Origin: Usnea hakonensis
Lineage: Eukaryota; Ascomycota; Lecanoromycetes; Lecanorales; Parmeliaceae
Assembly: GCA_013423325.1 (NCBI GenBank)
Contig: BLJB01000130.1
Coordinates: 124,001 to 188,000 of the forward strand
Direction of reading: 5' to 3'
DNA: 64,000 nucleotides
Part shown: positions 54,874 to 64,000 of the stretch, one piece after another
Position numbering within the stretch: the stretch's first letter is position 1
Layout: each line of letters opens with the position of its first letter
Made by a program: the position numbers and the translations under genes
The notes under the pieces: generated by a model
What the model was told of the DNA's origin: nothing
Database searches by the model: none
What the model saw: the letters and a program-made list of their open reading frames with translations, nothing else

Positions 54874-57456
54874 ATGCTGTCCCTCTCCCTCTTCACCAGT
54901 CTTGCAGCAGCAGCAATCTTCACTGCCCAATTTCCTCTCGCCCGGTCCCTTCCCTTCTACAACAATTATAATATAGAGCGTGCCACCGGTTCCTTGGCAA
55001 GCTTCATCGCAGCCGAGGGCCCAGTTGCTCTACAAGGCCTTCTCAACAATATCGGATCTACAGGTTCGTTGGCTCCTGGGGTCCAAGTAGGCTTGGTCGT
55101 AGCAAGTCCTTCCAAGGCGAACCCGGATTGTTAGTCTATTCCATCAGTCCAATGCAATTAGCAAGTCTCGTACCCTTTGTTTGTCTTAAGCTTTCTTCTG
55201 TGCAAGCACATGGGACTGGGTACCACCAAGAAACAAGTTCAGCTCTTAGTACCATTGCTTCTTTCTGATAACCTGTTGTTACATTTAACCTTCTTCTTAC
55301 ACAAGACGATTGTCCCAGATCTATCCCTTTCATAAAAAGCAAGAGACTCATAACAACTCTAGACTTTTACACATGGACAAGGGACTCTGCTTTGACCTTC
55401 AAGGCTCTGATCGATGCATTCATTGCCGGAAATTCTACCTTGCAGCCAGAAATCCAGAATTACATATACGCTCAAGCTCGGCTCCAAGCGGTCACAAACC
55501 CTTCAGGTGACTTGTCCAACGGTTCTGGGCTTGGCGAGCCCAAGTTCGAAGTGTAAGCGACTCCCTGGCTCTTGACTCGAATGTTCATACGCTAAATCCT
55601 TGCAGTGATGGTACTGCATTCATAGGAGATTGGGGTCGACCGTGAGTCATCTTCTCTAATACCGTGTTTGAGTAGTGAGACTTATTGCGAGAGCTGAAGC
55701 GTTCCGGAATCATTTCATGGCTCAAATCTGGTCCAAGAAGAACGCTCTGACTCCGAGATCATGTAGACAACGCGACGGCCCAGCATTGCGAGCTACAGCC
55801 TTGATAGCGTATTCGAGATGGCTAGTTGCCAACGGGGATACTCCCACTGTATCATCAACGGTTTGGCCTATCATCTCCAATGATTTGAATTACGTTGCCC
55901 AATACTGGAATCAGAGCACTTTTGATCTCTGGGAAGAAATCGACGGTATGTGCATTGTAGAGCCAATTGTCCTCTTTTGGTATCAATTGCGGTTTGCGAG
56001 CCATCTCGAGGGGAGGAGTGCTCGTGTGACCTCTTGAAATGTCTCATGAGTCTGCTTTTTCCTTGGAAGGATTGCTGATCCCGAAACCTACACAGGCTCA
56101 TCTTTCTTCACTACTGCAGTCCAACATCGTGCTCTGGTAGAGGGAAATACCCTTGCAGGACAGATTGGTGAGACTTGTACTAGTTGCGTATCTCAAGCTC
56201 CTCAAATCCTCTGCTTCTTGCAAAGCTACTGGAACGGTCAATACATCCTTGCAAATATCAACGAGAATAACGGCAGAAGCTCCAAAGATGTCAACACGAT
56301 CTTGGGCTCCATTCACACATTCGATCCATCTGCCGGGTGTGATGACAGTACCTTCCAACCTTGTTCGGAGCGGGCTTTGGCTAATCATAAAGTCACAACG
56401 GACTCCTTCAGGACTATCTATGCCATTGACTCTGGTGTTGGTGAGGGCTCCGCCATTGCCATCGGCAGGTACCCTGAGGATGTCTACCAAGGGGGTAATC
56501 CTTGGTACGTCTCTTGGAGCTACAATTGTTGGTTATCTGTTGAGATCGACCTAATACACTTGCAGGTACCTGAGTACCCTAGCAGCCGCAGAACAGCTTT
56601 ACGACGCTCTTTACCAGTGGAACAAGATTGGATCTCTCAGCGTCACCACAACCAATCAAGCTTTCTTCAAGGACTTCATGCCTTCCGTCGCAATAGGCAC
56701 CTACGCTTCTTCGTCGTCTACTTACGCCACCTTGACATCAGCCATAAAAACCTACGCAGACGGCTATCTGGCTATCATCGAAAAATACACGCCCTCCAAC
56801 GGAAGCCTCGCGGAGCAATTCTCCCGCAGCACAGGCACGCCCCTGTCCGCCGGCGACCTGACCTGGAGCTACGCCTCCTTCCTAACAGCCATAGCCCGTC
56901 GCTCAGGCCAAATGCCGGCCTCATGGGGCGAGCCCACCGCCAACACGGTCCCGTCCAGCTGCTCCGCTACCTCAGCGACAGGCACCTACGCCACCCCGAC
57001 AGCTACTACACCCTTACCGCCCTGCACCACCGTCGCCTCTGTAGCCGTAACGTTCAACGTCGCCGAAAGCACCACGTTCGGCGAAACGATCCTTGTCGCT
57101 GGCTCCATTGAGGAACTGGGGGATTGGAACACGGCGAATGCGGTGACGTTGTCGGCGATTGATTATCAGAGTGGGTATCCGAGGTGGTTCGTCACGGTGT
57201 CGTTGCAGGCGGGGACGACGTTTCAGTATAAATTCGTCAAGGAGGAGAGTGGTGGAAGTTTGTCGTACGAGGTATGTTATTCTTGTAGAGTGTCTTCGAC
57301 CTGACTTTGGGGATCTTTGTAAGATGTGGTTGGTGACTTGTAGTGTTACTTTACTTGTGCTGATGATGAAATCGTGGAAAGGGTGGGGCGAATAGGGGTT
57401 TTACGGTCCCGACGGGGTGTGCGGCCGAGGTGGAGGTGCATGATGTTTGGCAGTAG
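54874..57456 (+). CDS. glaA: Glucoamylase, GH15 with C-terminal CBM20
   Basis: Seven exons: 54874-55129, 55363-55552, 55606-55641, 55767-55945, 56096-56504, 56566-57271, 57382-57456; all in frame, ~530 residues. The secreted enzyme releases glucose from starch chain ends. Signal peptide MLSLSLFTSLAAAAIF at the chosen ATG (in-frame ATGs at 54841 and 54793 are upstream). GH15 motifs: YFYTWTRDSALTFK, GDWGRPQRDGPALRA, DLWEEIDGSSFFT (acid Glu) and SLAEQFSRSTGTPLSAGDLTWSYA (base Glu). A short Thr-rich linker (~25 residues) leads to CBM20: VAVTFNVAESTTFGE, GSIEELGDWN, WFVTVSLQAGTTFQYKF, ending GGANRGFTVPTG. The last intron uses an internal AAAG acceptor, chosen because it restores the CBM20 end. The first intron (233 nt) is the longest. 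Confidence 0.94.
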
Positions 57457-57707
57457 TAGTCGGAGGAAGACAGAGATGAAGCGAAAGCGTAAGGTGAGCC
57501 ATGACTGGTAGCGGCCTCAGAATTCTCATCGTGTATTTTCGAGGAGATCTGGGAACTTTGTGGTATTCTTTTTCTTATATGACGCTCAAAAAGCCGGGGG
57601 TATCAAATAACATAAACCTCAGGCCGCTAAATGTATGAATCTTACATGCCTCGCTATGCAGAATAAAAAATCCCATGCACAACTCCCTGATCGAGTGCAC
57701 TACAGTC

Positions 57708-59211
57708 TCATGACCCAAGGAATGCTACCAGACCAATAGCCCCCCAAACCATCCAGCTCCTCAGCCCAACTCTTTCCGCACCGTTATCCTTCGCGACCTT
57801 GGCAGTTCCAGTCGCACCACCCTGCACAACCACGTCCGTAGCCGTACAACTCGCCCCACAAGCGTACCCGCTAGGACAGCACCCGCCGCCCTGCCCGCTC
57901 GGGCACGAAAACCATCCCAGCGCACACCCACTCGCCCCCAACCCCACGGCCGCCCCTTCAGTGCCGCTGGGCACCGCGACCGTGACGCCGTCGCTGTTCA
58001 CGGCAAGGGTTGAGGAAGCCACGGGGCAGGAAGTCAGACTGCAGTCTCGACCGACTTGGCAGCATCCGCCGTGGTAGTAGGCGCTGCAGGCAAAGTAGCC
58101 TGTTGGACATTGTGTCGTCGTGGCGGTCGTCGATGAGGCGGCTGTCGTTGTGGTGGTGGGAGCGGCGGAGGATGTGGGACGGATGGCTACGGCGGGGGGG
58201 CTGGTGGATTGCGTTGTGGATGTGGGAGATGGGTGGGTGGGGGAGCTGGTTACTGTTGAGGTGGTCGAGGTTGTAGCCGTGGAGGTGAGGGCGGATGTCA
58301 GAGGGATTGGGGCAATGGCATTGGGCGTGGTTGAGGAGCTGGATGTCGAGGATGTTGAAGAGCTTTTGGGGGACTCGGTTACTGTGGGTTCGATCGTCGA
58401 GACTACTGTGGTGCCGACAATGCCTTTACAGGTCGAATATTAGTATCATGTGCGAAGTGGGGAGGAGGACAGTGAACCCACAACCAACACTGTCGCAAAC
58501 ACTGCCTGGAATGCAGCAGCCACCTCCCAAGCTGTCGGGGCATGCTGTATCTCCTGCAGGACAACCCGAAACTGTATTACCGCAGACTTGCCCGCTTTCA
58601 CAGCAGCCCACGTCCCCCAACCCTGCGTCGGGGGTGATCTGGCAAACTAGACCTGTTGCGCAACAGCTGTTCGGGCGGTTTATTGAGGTACACGAAGAAG
58701 TGCCGCCCGGACACGCAAAGTCGCGGGTATCAAGGGCAAAGATGGCCTCCGGGGATCGAAGTAGACGGCTGAAGAGGGACCGTATCTCGAGATGCTCATT
58801 GGTGTGCAGAGAGTAGGGAGCTTGCAGTGGTTGTCGTACTGATGCATTGGCCCAATCCTTGACGGTTGATTTTTCCTCCAAAGGCCCCAGAGAGCGCGAT
58901 AATGATCTCCTATCTTCCAGCGCAAGCTTTGACGCGCCGCTGGTCTCTGTATCGAATTGCCAGTACTCAGGGAAGAACATTTCCCCTTTGTCGCCACTCA
59001 TTTTCCGCACCGCGATCGGAACCTGATCTATATGATGTTTGATTGCAGGTCCATCTCTGCTCGTCGAAGCTTCGAGCTCGGATTTGCCCCTCGTGAGAGA
59101 TCCAAGGCCAAACGGCCAGGGTCTGACGAACGCTTGTGTGACGGTTGGAGATGTGGCGATGAAAATGAGCAACGAAGGTGGGACAAGCTGGAAGAAAGCT
59201 AGAGGAAGCAT
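57708..59211 (-). CDS. Cys-rich GPI-anchored-type surface protein
   Basis: Two exons on the minus strand, 58485-59211 and 57708-58423, with a 61-nt intron; 480 residues. Start chosen at MLPLAFFQLVPPSLLIFIA, which gives a signal peptide (an in-frame ATG at 59307 lies upstream). The body has several short Cys modules of the type CPGG...CC...C (FACPGGTSSC, RPNSCCATGLVC, GGGCCIPGSVC, HGGCCQVGRDC, GGGCCPSGYACG), separated by a long Ser/Thr-rich stretch (~TSSTSSSSTTP). The C-terminus is a hydrophobic helix (WMVWGAIGLVAFLGS) without a cytosolic tail, fitting a GPI-attachment signal. These are cell-wall/surface features; ligand unknown. The gene is convergent with glucoamylase. Confidence 0.82.
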
Positions 59212-60068
59212 TTGAATGCGCGTATTACTGATGATGTTGTAGATAGGAATTGTTTGGTAGCTTGTAAGGAGACGGAAGGATGGACCAATATATTGACGCT
59301 TCTTCAATGTTGTAGGTCGAATGCAATGTACGAGTACAGTGTCAAGACATGTAGGATATGTACATTCTGTCTTCTATTAAAACGGACAGAGGCGGTGGCA
59401 AATGCAGAAAAGGAAAGAAAGAAATGAAGAGAAGAGGAGAAGAAGAAAAATGGATCATTACTTTAGCTGAAGTGAATTGAAGGTCAACATCAGGTTTGCG
59501 GAGGCGGTAGACAAGTAGCTCGGCTGGTAAATACTTGGAGGCTGGCACGAGTACGTACTAATCTTATCGCCGATGTTTTATTTCCGAACATTAAAGTACT
59601 TAGTAAGTATCCAAAGAGCCGTACGGAGTACCTTTACTCGCTTATTTCTGGGTCTATTTCTGATGCTTGGATTCCATGAATTCATCTCCTCCTCTAAGTA
59701 TCCAGGCGTGCCTTTCATGACATCACTGAGAGCTTCATCCGTTGCATTTGCCTCAACTCTCCACAATTATGGAAGGAGCATCCGTTCGTCTACAAGAATG
59801 GTCCCAAATTTTGAGCTCCCAATCCTCTAGACGATTAACATCTTTCCTGAATTGCTCCCCTTAATACTGCACAATGGCTGGCCCATCCTACTTATCCGAA
59901 TCGACCTTCGTCCTCAATAAATGAAGATTGCTCTCCTGCTGCTTCTTGTGGTGCCTCTGGTAGGCCTTACGGCGCCAATCAAGAAGCCATCCTCTCCTTA
60001 CCACCTTGTCAGCGCCGAAGCCCTTCCTAACGAGTTGACCCACACCTGTTATCGTCACTGGCGTCATC
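59212..60068. other. Intergenic between divergent surface-protein genes
   Basis: About 860 bases. Holds a purine-rich tract (~59405-59450) and a short frame at 59921 with a strong signal-peptide-like N-terminus (MKIALLLLLVVPLVGLTA), possibly an alternative first exon of the next gene. Confidence 0.45.
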
Positions 60069-60919
60069 ATGCTCATCTCACCTTTCGCCTTGCTCATATG
60101 CGGTCTTGTCGGAGGAGGACTGACCTGGACAAGTCCCCCACAACCACAAATGTTCATCCCAATTTCGTCCACAGCAGACATGCCACTCCGTGGATCGGAT
60201 AACGTTGAGTCTGTTGTGGCTTTCCCAAGCCGTGAGGACAAGCAGAACAGTTGCGCGGCGTTTGATAACCCAGTACGGCTTCCAGGGTATTCCATCCACT
60301 TTCTTTGAATAACAAACCCTCTCAGGATATTTGCTGCCCACCAGGCACTGCCTATGGCTGCTCATCGCAAATCGTATCTCAAGTCTTCTACGTTTCCATT
60401 GCTTTCTCTTGCTCAAAGAACACGGTGGAAGTCCCCAGACACACATTCAAATGTCCGGCATCTGTTGACGGTGACGCTGGCGCGACTGCCCTGCGCTCTA
60501 CGTCTACCGTCTGCCTTCAATATCACAATAACGCGTTAGTGGAATTCCAACCCATCGGTAGCAACAATTTCACCGTGCCCCAAGGCCTCTGCGATTGCAT
60601 CATCCAGAGCGCTCCAGGCGTTGTGCAAATGTCCACTTCAGCTGACAATCTCAGTACTGATACAGTCTTTCTGAGATGTGCTTTGAAGAATTACCCGCGC
60701 CGTGAGCAAGAGAATGTCAGTCAGAAGAGTCAGAGGTTTTCAATCAGCGATAGAGTTCTTGAAGACCCAATGGCCTGGAGAGCAAAGACAGGCGAGTTTG
60801 CCGAGAAAAATCAGGCTGAAGAAAATTGGGAAAGCATGAATAGGAACAGAAGATTGCGCAGACCTCGAACCGTCGCCATGGGTTTGTTGGTGATAACCGT
60901 GTTCATGCTTGCCTTCTAG
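60069..60919 (+). CDS. Small secreted or membrane-anchored Cys-containing protein
   Basis: Two exons, 60069-60272 and 60326-60919, with a 53-nt intron; 265 residues. The join reads SCAAFDNP|DICCPPGTAYGC. Residues 1-~22 (MLISPFALLICGLVGGGLTW) act as a signal peptide. The middle domain has about eight Cys (SC, ICCPPG, GC, SC, KCP, VC, LCDC, RC) and one N-glycosylation-type NFT site. The last ~18 residues (RTVAMGLLVITVFMLAF) form a hydrophobic tail after a basic patch, so a membrane anchor or GPI signal is likely. The family is not recognised. Ends 80 bases from the stop of convergent VPS29. Confidence 0.68.
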
Positions 60920-60999
60920 ATACTTCATAGACAATTGCACTTGGAATGACGGCAGCGCGAGAACGAAGAATAGTCAAACGAGCAAGAGGGTGTATCAAA

Positions 61000-61772
61000 T
61001 CAAGCTGCTGAAGCATTATTCTGTTTCCTGAAAGAGACCTTTTCAACGCCGACAGTCTCCGCACCGCTTGGATCAGTCTTCAACTGATATACATAGAGCA
61101 CAAGGACATCACCTTGCACCTAGACATTGTTAGCTATCCCCTTCCGCTTGGACCGAATCCATCACGACTCACATCCATCAGACAGAAGCTCGGCACAGGC
61201 TCTTCCCCCTCAGCCCACCATCCGGTCCCCAGCGCGCCAGTTGCACTCCCAGGATTTACAAAGAATTTTCCTTCAAGCTCATATGCCTCAAATTTGTGTG
61301 TCCCTCCCCATAATAGTACATCGACGTCCATGTGCCGCGCTGCAATCAACAAGCTATCCGCGTCACCCGGCGGTATTATTGTATGTCCATGTGTGAAACC
61401 AATACGTAAGGAACCGTGTGTCACCACTTTCGAGAGGGCGAGGTTGGGTGCTTCGACGTCAAAGTCACCTTTGACGATCTGTAGATCTGGGGCGATGCCC
61501 CGTAGAAAATCGTAGGTTTCTTTGTCGGTGAGGTTGCCCAGGCAGAGAATCTGGCCAATCTTGTTAGGGGCAAGAAGCTTTTTGAACTGGCAACGCGAGA
61601 ATCAGTAGGGAAAGGAGGAAAGCGAGCGGTATTCGGCTGTACTTTTGCTGGTATGTCCTGTACCAGGTCAGCCCATGAATAATGGCGAATAGTAGGCCTG
61701 GATAAATTTCCGTACTGGGGCTCGGTCTGGTATGAACAGGTCACCGAGGACCAATACCAATCTGGAACTCAT
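61000..61772 (-). CDS. VPS29: VPS29, retromer subunit
   Basis: Four exons on the minus strand: 61716-61772, 61643-61657, 61173-61586, 61000-61119; 201 residues. VPS29 is the metallophosphoesterase-fold subunit of the retromer complex recycling cargo from endosomes. The family sequence is rebuilt across splices: LVLVLGDLFIPDRAP | DIPAK | FKKLLAPNKIGQILCLGNLTDKETYDFL, then GDFDVE, HGSLRIGFTHGHTIIP, LLWGGTHKFEAYELEGKFFVNPGSATGA, and C-terminal QGDVLVLYVYQL. Exon 2 is only 15 nt (DIPAK), a micro-exon. Introns are 58, 56 and 53 nt. Without splicing, the frame ends early, so the four-exon model is needed. Very confident on family. Confidence 0.95.
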
Positions 61773-62429
61773 GGTAGATTTGTGGGTTTATCATTGGCTC
61801 ATGGAAGGTTCAGATTTCGCTTCTCTTGAGGGGAATTGCCTGCTGACTTCAACGAGACCTCATGCCGAATCTCAACCTTGGATAACCTCAAGTGATAGTA
61901 TGGTTTTACTTGAGAGTCTACTGCATCAAATCAGCCTGGGTCGCGGGTTGCAGAATTGTGTTAGATTCATTAATTTTCAATGCACGAAAATGACACCCGA
62001 CATCCCTGCCGAAAAAATATCTTGGTGCACGTTACGGAGTACTCTCACTGTCTCTTAACGGCTTTACTTACCTTATTTTATTACTCTACAGAATTTCGAA
62101 TATCAATCTTTCGAATTGTATACGAATAGCCACGTAAAAAGCTTCTTGAATTAGACCCATGCCTACGAGTCACTCAGTATTGAACAGACGTCATTCTGGC
62201 CGCGAGATTTCCCTTTCTTCTTTGCCGAATACCCCTCCGTTCTCTAACCCTGGCTCCACCACGCGCAAGGCTCTCGATTATCGCTCGCCATCTTGAGCAA
62301 AGGCCTCTTTTAGAAATAAATACGCCATTTTCGACTGAGCGACAAGCTGGTAGGCAAGACGATCTTGAGTACACGCCCATTGAGAGAGACCCTCCAATAT
62401 CCGCTCTACCACCAGATCCAATCGTCACC
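61773..62429. other. Divergent promoter region VPS29 / AGX1
   Basis: About 660 bases between divergent starts; no feature except a small TTACC element near 62065. Confidence 0.4.
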
Positions 62430-63689
62430 ATGTCAAATCAAGCAGAACACCCCGCTCTGATGATTCCAGGGCCAATTGAATTCGATGATGTTGTTCTTCA
62501 GTCTATGGGACATTTCAGGTCTGCCACATATCTCGCTCTAGCAATTGCTCCATACTGAATCCCCGAAGCCAGAGCCACGTTGGCCCGCCCTTCGTCGCCA
62601 CCTTCGGCGAGACTCTCACCATGCTTCGAAAGCTGCTTCAGACTACGAACTCTGCTTCTCAGCCTTTCGTAATCTCCGGTAGTGGAACACTCGGTTGGGA
62701 TCTGGTCGCAGCAAACTTGATAGAGAAGGGTGAAGATGCGCTTGTTCTGCATACGGGCTACTTCGCGGATTCTTTTGCGGAATGCTTCGAAACATATGGA
62801 GTCAATGCAACCCAGTTGAAAGCGCCAATTGGGGATCGTCCACAGCTACCTGGAATAGAGAAAGCGTTGAAAGAGAAAAACTACAAGCTAATCACGGTCA
62901 CTCATACGGATACGTCGACGGGTGTTCTAAGCGAGATCAAGGCGCTGTCGGAGCTTGTACATCGAGTCAGCCCTGAGACTTTGGTGGTTGTCGACGGGGT
63001 ATGCAGCGTTGGATGCGAAGAAATCTGCTTCGATGAATGGGGCATTGATGTTGTTTTGACCGCAAGCCAGAAAGCTATTGGCTGCCCGCCTGGTCTTTCG
63101 ATACTGATGTGCTCTGGGCGTGCTATGGAAACATTCAAGAACAGGAAAACTCCGCCGTCATCATACTTCGCCTCTTTTAAGAATTGGCTGCCGAGTACGT
63201 ATCCCTCCTATGGCCCCACAGTTCCCATATGAAGCTAAGAGAACTGGAGTCATGCAAAATTATGAAGCGAAGAAACCCTCTTACTTTGCAACCCCGCCGA
63301 CGCAACTTATCAACGCTCTGCACACGACCCTAACGCAAATCTTATCGCGTCCACTTTCCGAACGCTTTGCTGCCCACCGTGAGGCGTCGCAGCGAATCAA
63401 ATCAATCGTAACATCCTACGGGCTGAAACAGTTGGCCACAAAGCCCGAAAACCAAGCAAACGGAATGACGGCTATGTATTTACCAGAAGGGGTGAAAGCG
63501 ACAGACATATTGCCAAGCATTCTCAAAAAGGGAGTCATCTTCGCAGGCGGTCTGCACAAAGATATCGCACCTAAGTACATACGGTTTGGTCATATGGGTG
63601 TCAGTGTCACAGACCCGAAAAGAGATGACATTGACCGGGCCTTGACAGCTCTTAAGGAAGGTCTCGGTGACGTCGGCGTAAAGATTTAG
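62430..63689 (+). CDS. AGX1: Alanine-glyoxylate aminotransferase
   Basis: Three exons: 62430-62518, 62569-63194, 63250-63689 (introns 50 and 55 nt); 384 residues, usual for the family. The class-V PLP enzyme converts glyoxylate plus alanine to glycine plus pyruvate. Joins read MGHFR|SQSHVGPPF and NWLPI|MQNYEAKKPSYFATPP. Conserved sites: MIPGPIEF at the start, VISGSGTLGWD (PLP phosphate cradle), VVVDGVCSVG, and the PLP lysine in TASQKAIGCPPG. C-terminal FAGGLHKDIAPKYIRFGHMG is typical. No strong mitochondrial presequence and no SKL-type end (ends GVKI), so a cytosolic or mitochondrial location is undecided. Confidence 0.95.
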
Positions 63690-64000
63690 CATGCGAAATA
63701 GTCTGGGAGGTATATGAGGACATAGTGGCATCAAAAGCATTACATGGAAATAGGACACGTACTTCGACACTTCCGAATCGAATGTAAGTCATCTCGTGTT
63801 TATCAAATCAGCTGTCTGTAAAGTGTGCCTAGTAAATTTTCCTGCGTTGTCTTCAGGAATAATTTGGAATACATGTCTGAAAGGGGTTTAGCGCTAGGGC
63901 TATGATTGAAGCCCGATTTGACCGCGTGCCATAAAACTCCTGCTCAATCGTTGGTTCAAAGGGGATAATGGCTATAGGATCATTGAGGTCCGCTTTAGTC
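63690..64000. other. Right-edge intergenic
   Basis: About 310 bases after AGX1; no feature supported. Confidence 0.4.

Noticed and set aside
1..64000. Transposon, CRISPR or secondary-metabolite cluster
   Set aside because: No transposase/reverse-transcriptase motif, terminal repeats, spaced repeats or PKS/NRPS-type genes were seen.

Overview
This window is nuclear DNA of a filamentous ascomycete (Pezizomycotina; Leotiomycetes is my guess, not demonstrated). Evidence: compact genes with short GT-AG introns (mostly 47-90 nt) carrying CTAAC/CTGAC-like branch points; fungal proteins such as BUD6, ataxin-2/PBP1, a CBM20 glucoamylase and a peroxisomal acyl-CoA oxidase ending in SKL; and intergenic GGTAA/TTACC pentamer microsatellites. 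I found no tRNA, rRNA, CRISPR array or intact transposon. Exon joins were worked out by hand from splice sites and reading frames. No database search was run, so family names rest on recognised motifs.

Layout. 0.7-14 kb: ubiquitin-like protein, AFG1-type mitochondrial ATPase, a large disordered orphan protein, UTP25 (ribosome biogenesis) divergent from eIF3f (translation initiation), and COQ2 (ubiquinone synthesis) convergent with eIF3f. 14.5-19.7 kb: JmjC/zinc-finger chromatin protein convergent with a FAM210-type (DUF1279) mitochondrial membrane protein. 19.7-26.4 kb: a gene-poor stretch rich in simple repeats, with one small conserved protein and one Cys-rich, Pro/Ser/Thr-rich protein. 26.4-37.9 kb: MFS transporter (polyamine/drug type), PBP1/ataxin-2, BUD6.

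38.5-51.1 kb looks like an accessory block. It holds a Ser/Thr kinase fused to a long TPR array, a CorA-like membrane protein, a 56-residue three-exon gene, a tandem kinase-pseudokinase protein and a HELGH-motif putative metallopeptidase. The CorA-like gene and the HELGH gene each carry one in-frame stop in an otherwise clean spliced frame, suggesting decay or a null allele. 51.8-64 kb returns to metabolism and secretion: acyl-CoA oxidase, glucoamylase, two cell-surface/secreted Cys-rich proteins, VPS29 (retromer) and alanine-glyoxylate aminotransferase.

Functionally, most of the window is ordinary core metabolism and cell biology in mixed orientation with no sign of a secondary-metabolite cluster. 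The best candidate for something undescribed is the 38.5-51.1 kb block. Its kinase-TPR and kinase-pseudokinase architectures recall fungal non-self/NLR-like signalling proteins, but that link is an inference.
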